Source of the DNA: Sphingobium scionense
GTDB lineage: Bacteria > Pseudomonadota > Alphaproteobacteria > Sphingomonadales > Sphingomonadaceae
Reading direction: 5' to 3'
DNA length: 33,565 bases
NCBI RefSeq assembly: GCF_014197035.1
Contig: NZ_JACIEU010000038.1
Coordinates: forward strand, 1 to 33,565
Position 1 is the stretch's first letter; every line of letters begins with the position of its first letter. The notes under the pieces were generated by a model that was given only the letters and a program-made list of their open reading frames with translations, ran no database searches and was not told where the DNA came from. Positions 32,494-33,565 of the stretch are shown one piece after another. Made by a program: the position numbers and the translations under genes.

Positions 32494-32800
32494 CGTGCAA
32501 GTCTTTCGCACTGCACAAAAATTCCCGATCCGTTGTAAAATTGCACCAGTGGTGTCGCGCTGTAAAATTTCGGCATATTATGCAATAAAATCAGTGTGAT
32601 ATGGTTGAATTTCAAGTCGTTTCCCGGCGTCTAGGTAAAGTCCCTGCCTGATTGTGACAGTCCCGCACCTGCATTGTAACATAATTGCAATCATAGCATC
32701 ACAGGGGCGTCGCCAGTGGCCGCCAGATGCGGCGCCGGCTCGAAGAGCAAAATGGTTAGGGCGTCCTGGGGCGCCACTCTTGAAAAAGGGACAAGGGTCA
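32494..32800 (+). promoter_or_regulatory. AT-rich upstream region of the TonB-dependent receptor gene
   Basis: No gene is seen here. The stretch is less GC-rich than its surroundings. TGTAAAATT occurs at 32534-32542 and 32561-32569, 27 bp apart; a GCATA-T-TATGC dyad lies at about 32572-32583; and TTGTAACATAATTGCAAT lies near 32674-32691. These may be regulator sites; no promoter hexamers are convincing. Confidence 0.4.
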
Positions 32801-33508
32801 ATGAAGCAGTTTCTCAAGTGCAGCGCCGCGATTCTCGCCGTCGCTGCCCCGGCTGTCGCCTTCGCGCAGTCGACCGGTTCGGATGATTTCGATTCGATCA
32901 TCGTAACCGGCGCCGTCGTCAACCAGGGTGTTGGCGGCGTGAAGATTCCTGACTCGCCGAAGGCGAAGGTCGTTCTGGGCCAGGAAATCATCCAGGCACA
33001 GCGTCCGGGGCAGTCGGTCAACGAAATCATCAACCTGGTGCCGGGCGTCAGCTTCACCAACAACGATCCCTGGGGTTCGTCGGGTGGCAGCTTCACCATC
33101 CGCGGCTTCAGCTCTGACCGTATCTCGCAGACCTTTGACGGTATCCCGCTCAATGACTCGGGCAACTATGCGATCTACACCAACCAGCAGGTTGACGCCG
33201 AGCTGATCGAGAACATCAACGTCAACCTGGGTTCGACCGACGTCGATAGCCCAACCGCTGCTGCGGTTGGCGGCACCGTCAACATCAAGACCCTTGAACC
33301 GAGCGATGACTATGGCGTTCTTGCCAGCGTCAGCTACGGCAATATCGTTGCCGACGGCGCGGGTGATCGCCCCTATTTCCGCATGTTCGGCGTTGTGAAC
33401 ACCGGCGACCTGACCGGTCACGGCACCAAGGCCTGGATTTCGGCCTCGCGCATCCGCAACGACGCCGCCTGGGACTGTCAGGATTTCCGTGTGCGGCCGG
33501 GCGGTTGA
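32801..33508 (+). CDS. TonB-dependent receptor, N-terminal part, interrupted by an insertion sequence
   Basis: The start at 32801 (AAGGG about 8 nt upstream) gives a signal peptide (MKQFLKCSAAILAVAAPAVAFAQ) followed by SIIVTGAVV (TonB-box-like) and a plug domain (VNEIINLVPGVSFTNNDPWG; SFTIRGFSSDRISQTFDGIPL; ELIENINVNLGSTDVDSPTAAAVGGTVNI). The barrel begins at about residue 170. After NDAAWD (about residue 225) the frame reads CQDFRVRPGG and stops. Receptors of this type are usually 700-900 residues, so about three quarters is missing, and the sequence after the break is an IS256-like end. The encoded fragment could not form a barrel. Confidence 0.9.
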   Translation: MKQFLKCSAAILAVAAPAVAFAQSTGSDDFDSIIVTGAVVNQGVGGVKIPDSPKAKVVLGQEIIQAQRPGQSVNEIINLVPGVSFTNNDPWGSSGGSFTIRGFSSDRISQTFDGIPLNDSGNYAIYTNQQVDAELIENINVNLGSTDVDSPTAAAVGGTVNIKTLEPSDDYGVLASVSYGNIVADGAGDRPYFRMFGVVNTGDLTGHGTKAWISASRIRNDAAWDCQDFRVRPGG

Positions 33509-33565
33509 TCATCAGGCCGCCATGGCTCTGATGAAACGTTCGCCGAAGATCACGGCAAATTGCGC
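33475..33565 (-). mobile_element. End of an IS256-family insertion sequence
   Basis: Receptor sequence ends at about 33474. The sequence from CTGTCAGGATTTCCGTG onward is an IS tip, followed after about 37 bases by the transposase stop on the minus strand. The other end and the target duplication lie outside the window. Confidence 0.8.
33512..33565 (-). CDS. IS256-family transposase, last 17 residues
   Basis: On the minus strand the frame enters from the window edge and ends AQFAVIFGERFIRAMAA then TGA. The QFAVIFGERF ending is typical of IS256/mutator-type DDE transposases. The rest lies outside the window. Confidence 0.75.
   Translation of the reverse strand, partial: AQFAVIFGERFIRAMAA

Overview
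The window looks like a piece of a high-GC alphaproteobacterial chromosome, most likely Sphingomonadaceae (Sphingobium/Sphingomonas-like). I base this on the tig-clpP-clpX block, a DUF6491 secreted protein, a TonB-dependent receptor, an ECF sigma/FecR pair, an alphaproteobacterial LexA box (GAAC-N7-GAAC) and an imuA-imuB-dnaE2 mutasome. Both window edges fall in insertion-sequence material: an unidentified IS-like end at 1-94 that breaks a strawberry-notch-like gene, and an IS256-family transposase tail at 33512-33565 that breaks a TonB-dependent receptor.

Positions 1-20717 are an accessory, integrative-element-like region. Mostly on the minus strand it holds a methyltransferase/helicase of the strawberry-notch type, a DUF7007 protein, several small proteins of unknown function (DUF6915, DUF6878 and unnamed ones), a large ParB-like protein, a Cys-containing small protein, a DUF6884-like protein, a DUF2958 protein and an ArdC antirestriction protein. 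A Phd/VapC-type toxin-antitoxin pair sits in it on the plus strand. Four of these genes (sbno-like, the 172-aa protein, parB-like, ardC) share a structured leader: a GAGYGAGAGG box, then a long stem-loop with a GAGAGAG loop, then GGAG and the start codon. A row of hairpins lies upstream of ardC. Genes between 4689 and 6652 are separated by terminator-like hairpins. To the right, on the plus strand, are an SRAP (YedK/HMCES-like) gene, an unknown helical protein, and the LexA-boxed imuA-imuB-dnaE2 operon, so the element appears to carry DNA-damage tolerance cargo beside antirestriction functions.

The right end of the accessory region is marked by an intact tRNA-Arg(CCG) (20472-20548) and, 212 bp away, a truncated second tRNA-Arg copy (20713-20760). 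Its anticodon-stem halves come from different tRNA versions, as expected of a recombination scar.

Positions 20836-33508 are ordinary chromosome: dapB-nth-DUF6491 (minus); an unusual 34-bp near-palindrome; an FAA-hydrolase, a polyhydroxyalkanoic-acid-system protein and a sirtuin (plus); an ECF sigma/FecR pair (minus); a proline-rich small protein; tRNA-Leu(TAG); trigger factor with a long Lys/Ala-rich tail; a GT2 glycosyltransferase; an HdeD-like membrane protein; clpP, clpX; and a TonB-dependent receptor cut off after about 225 residues.
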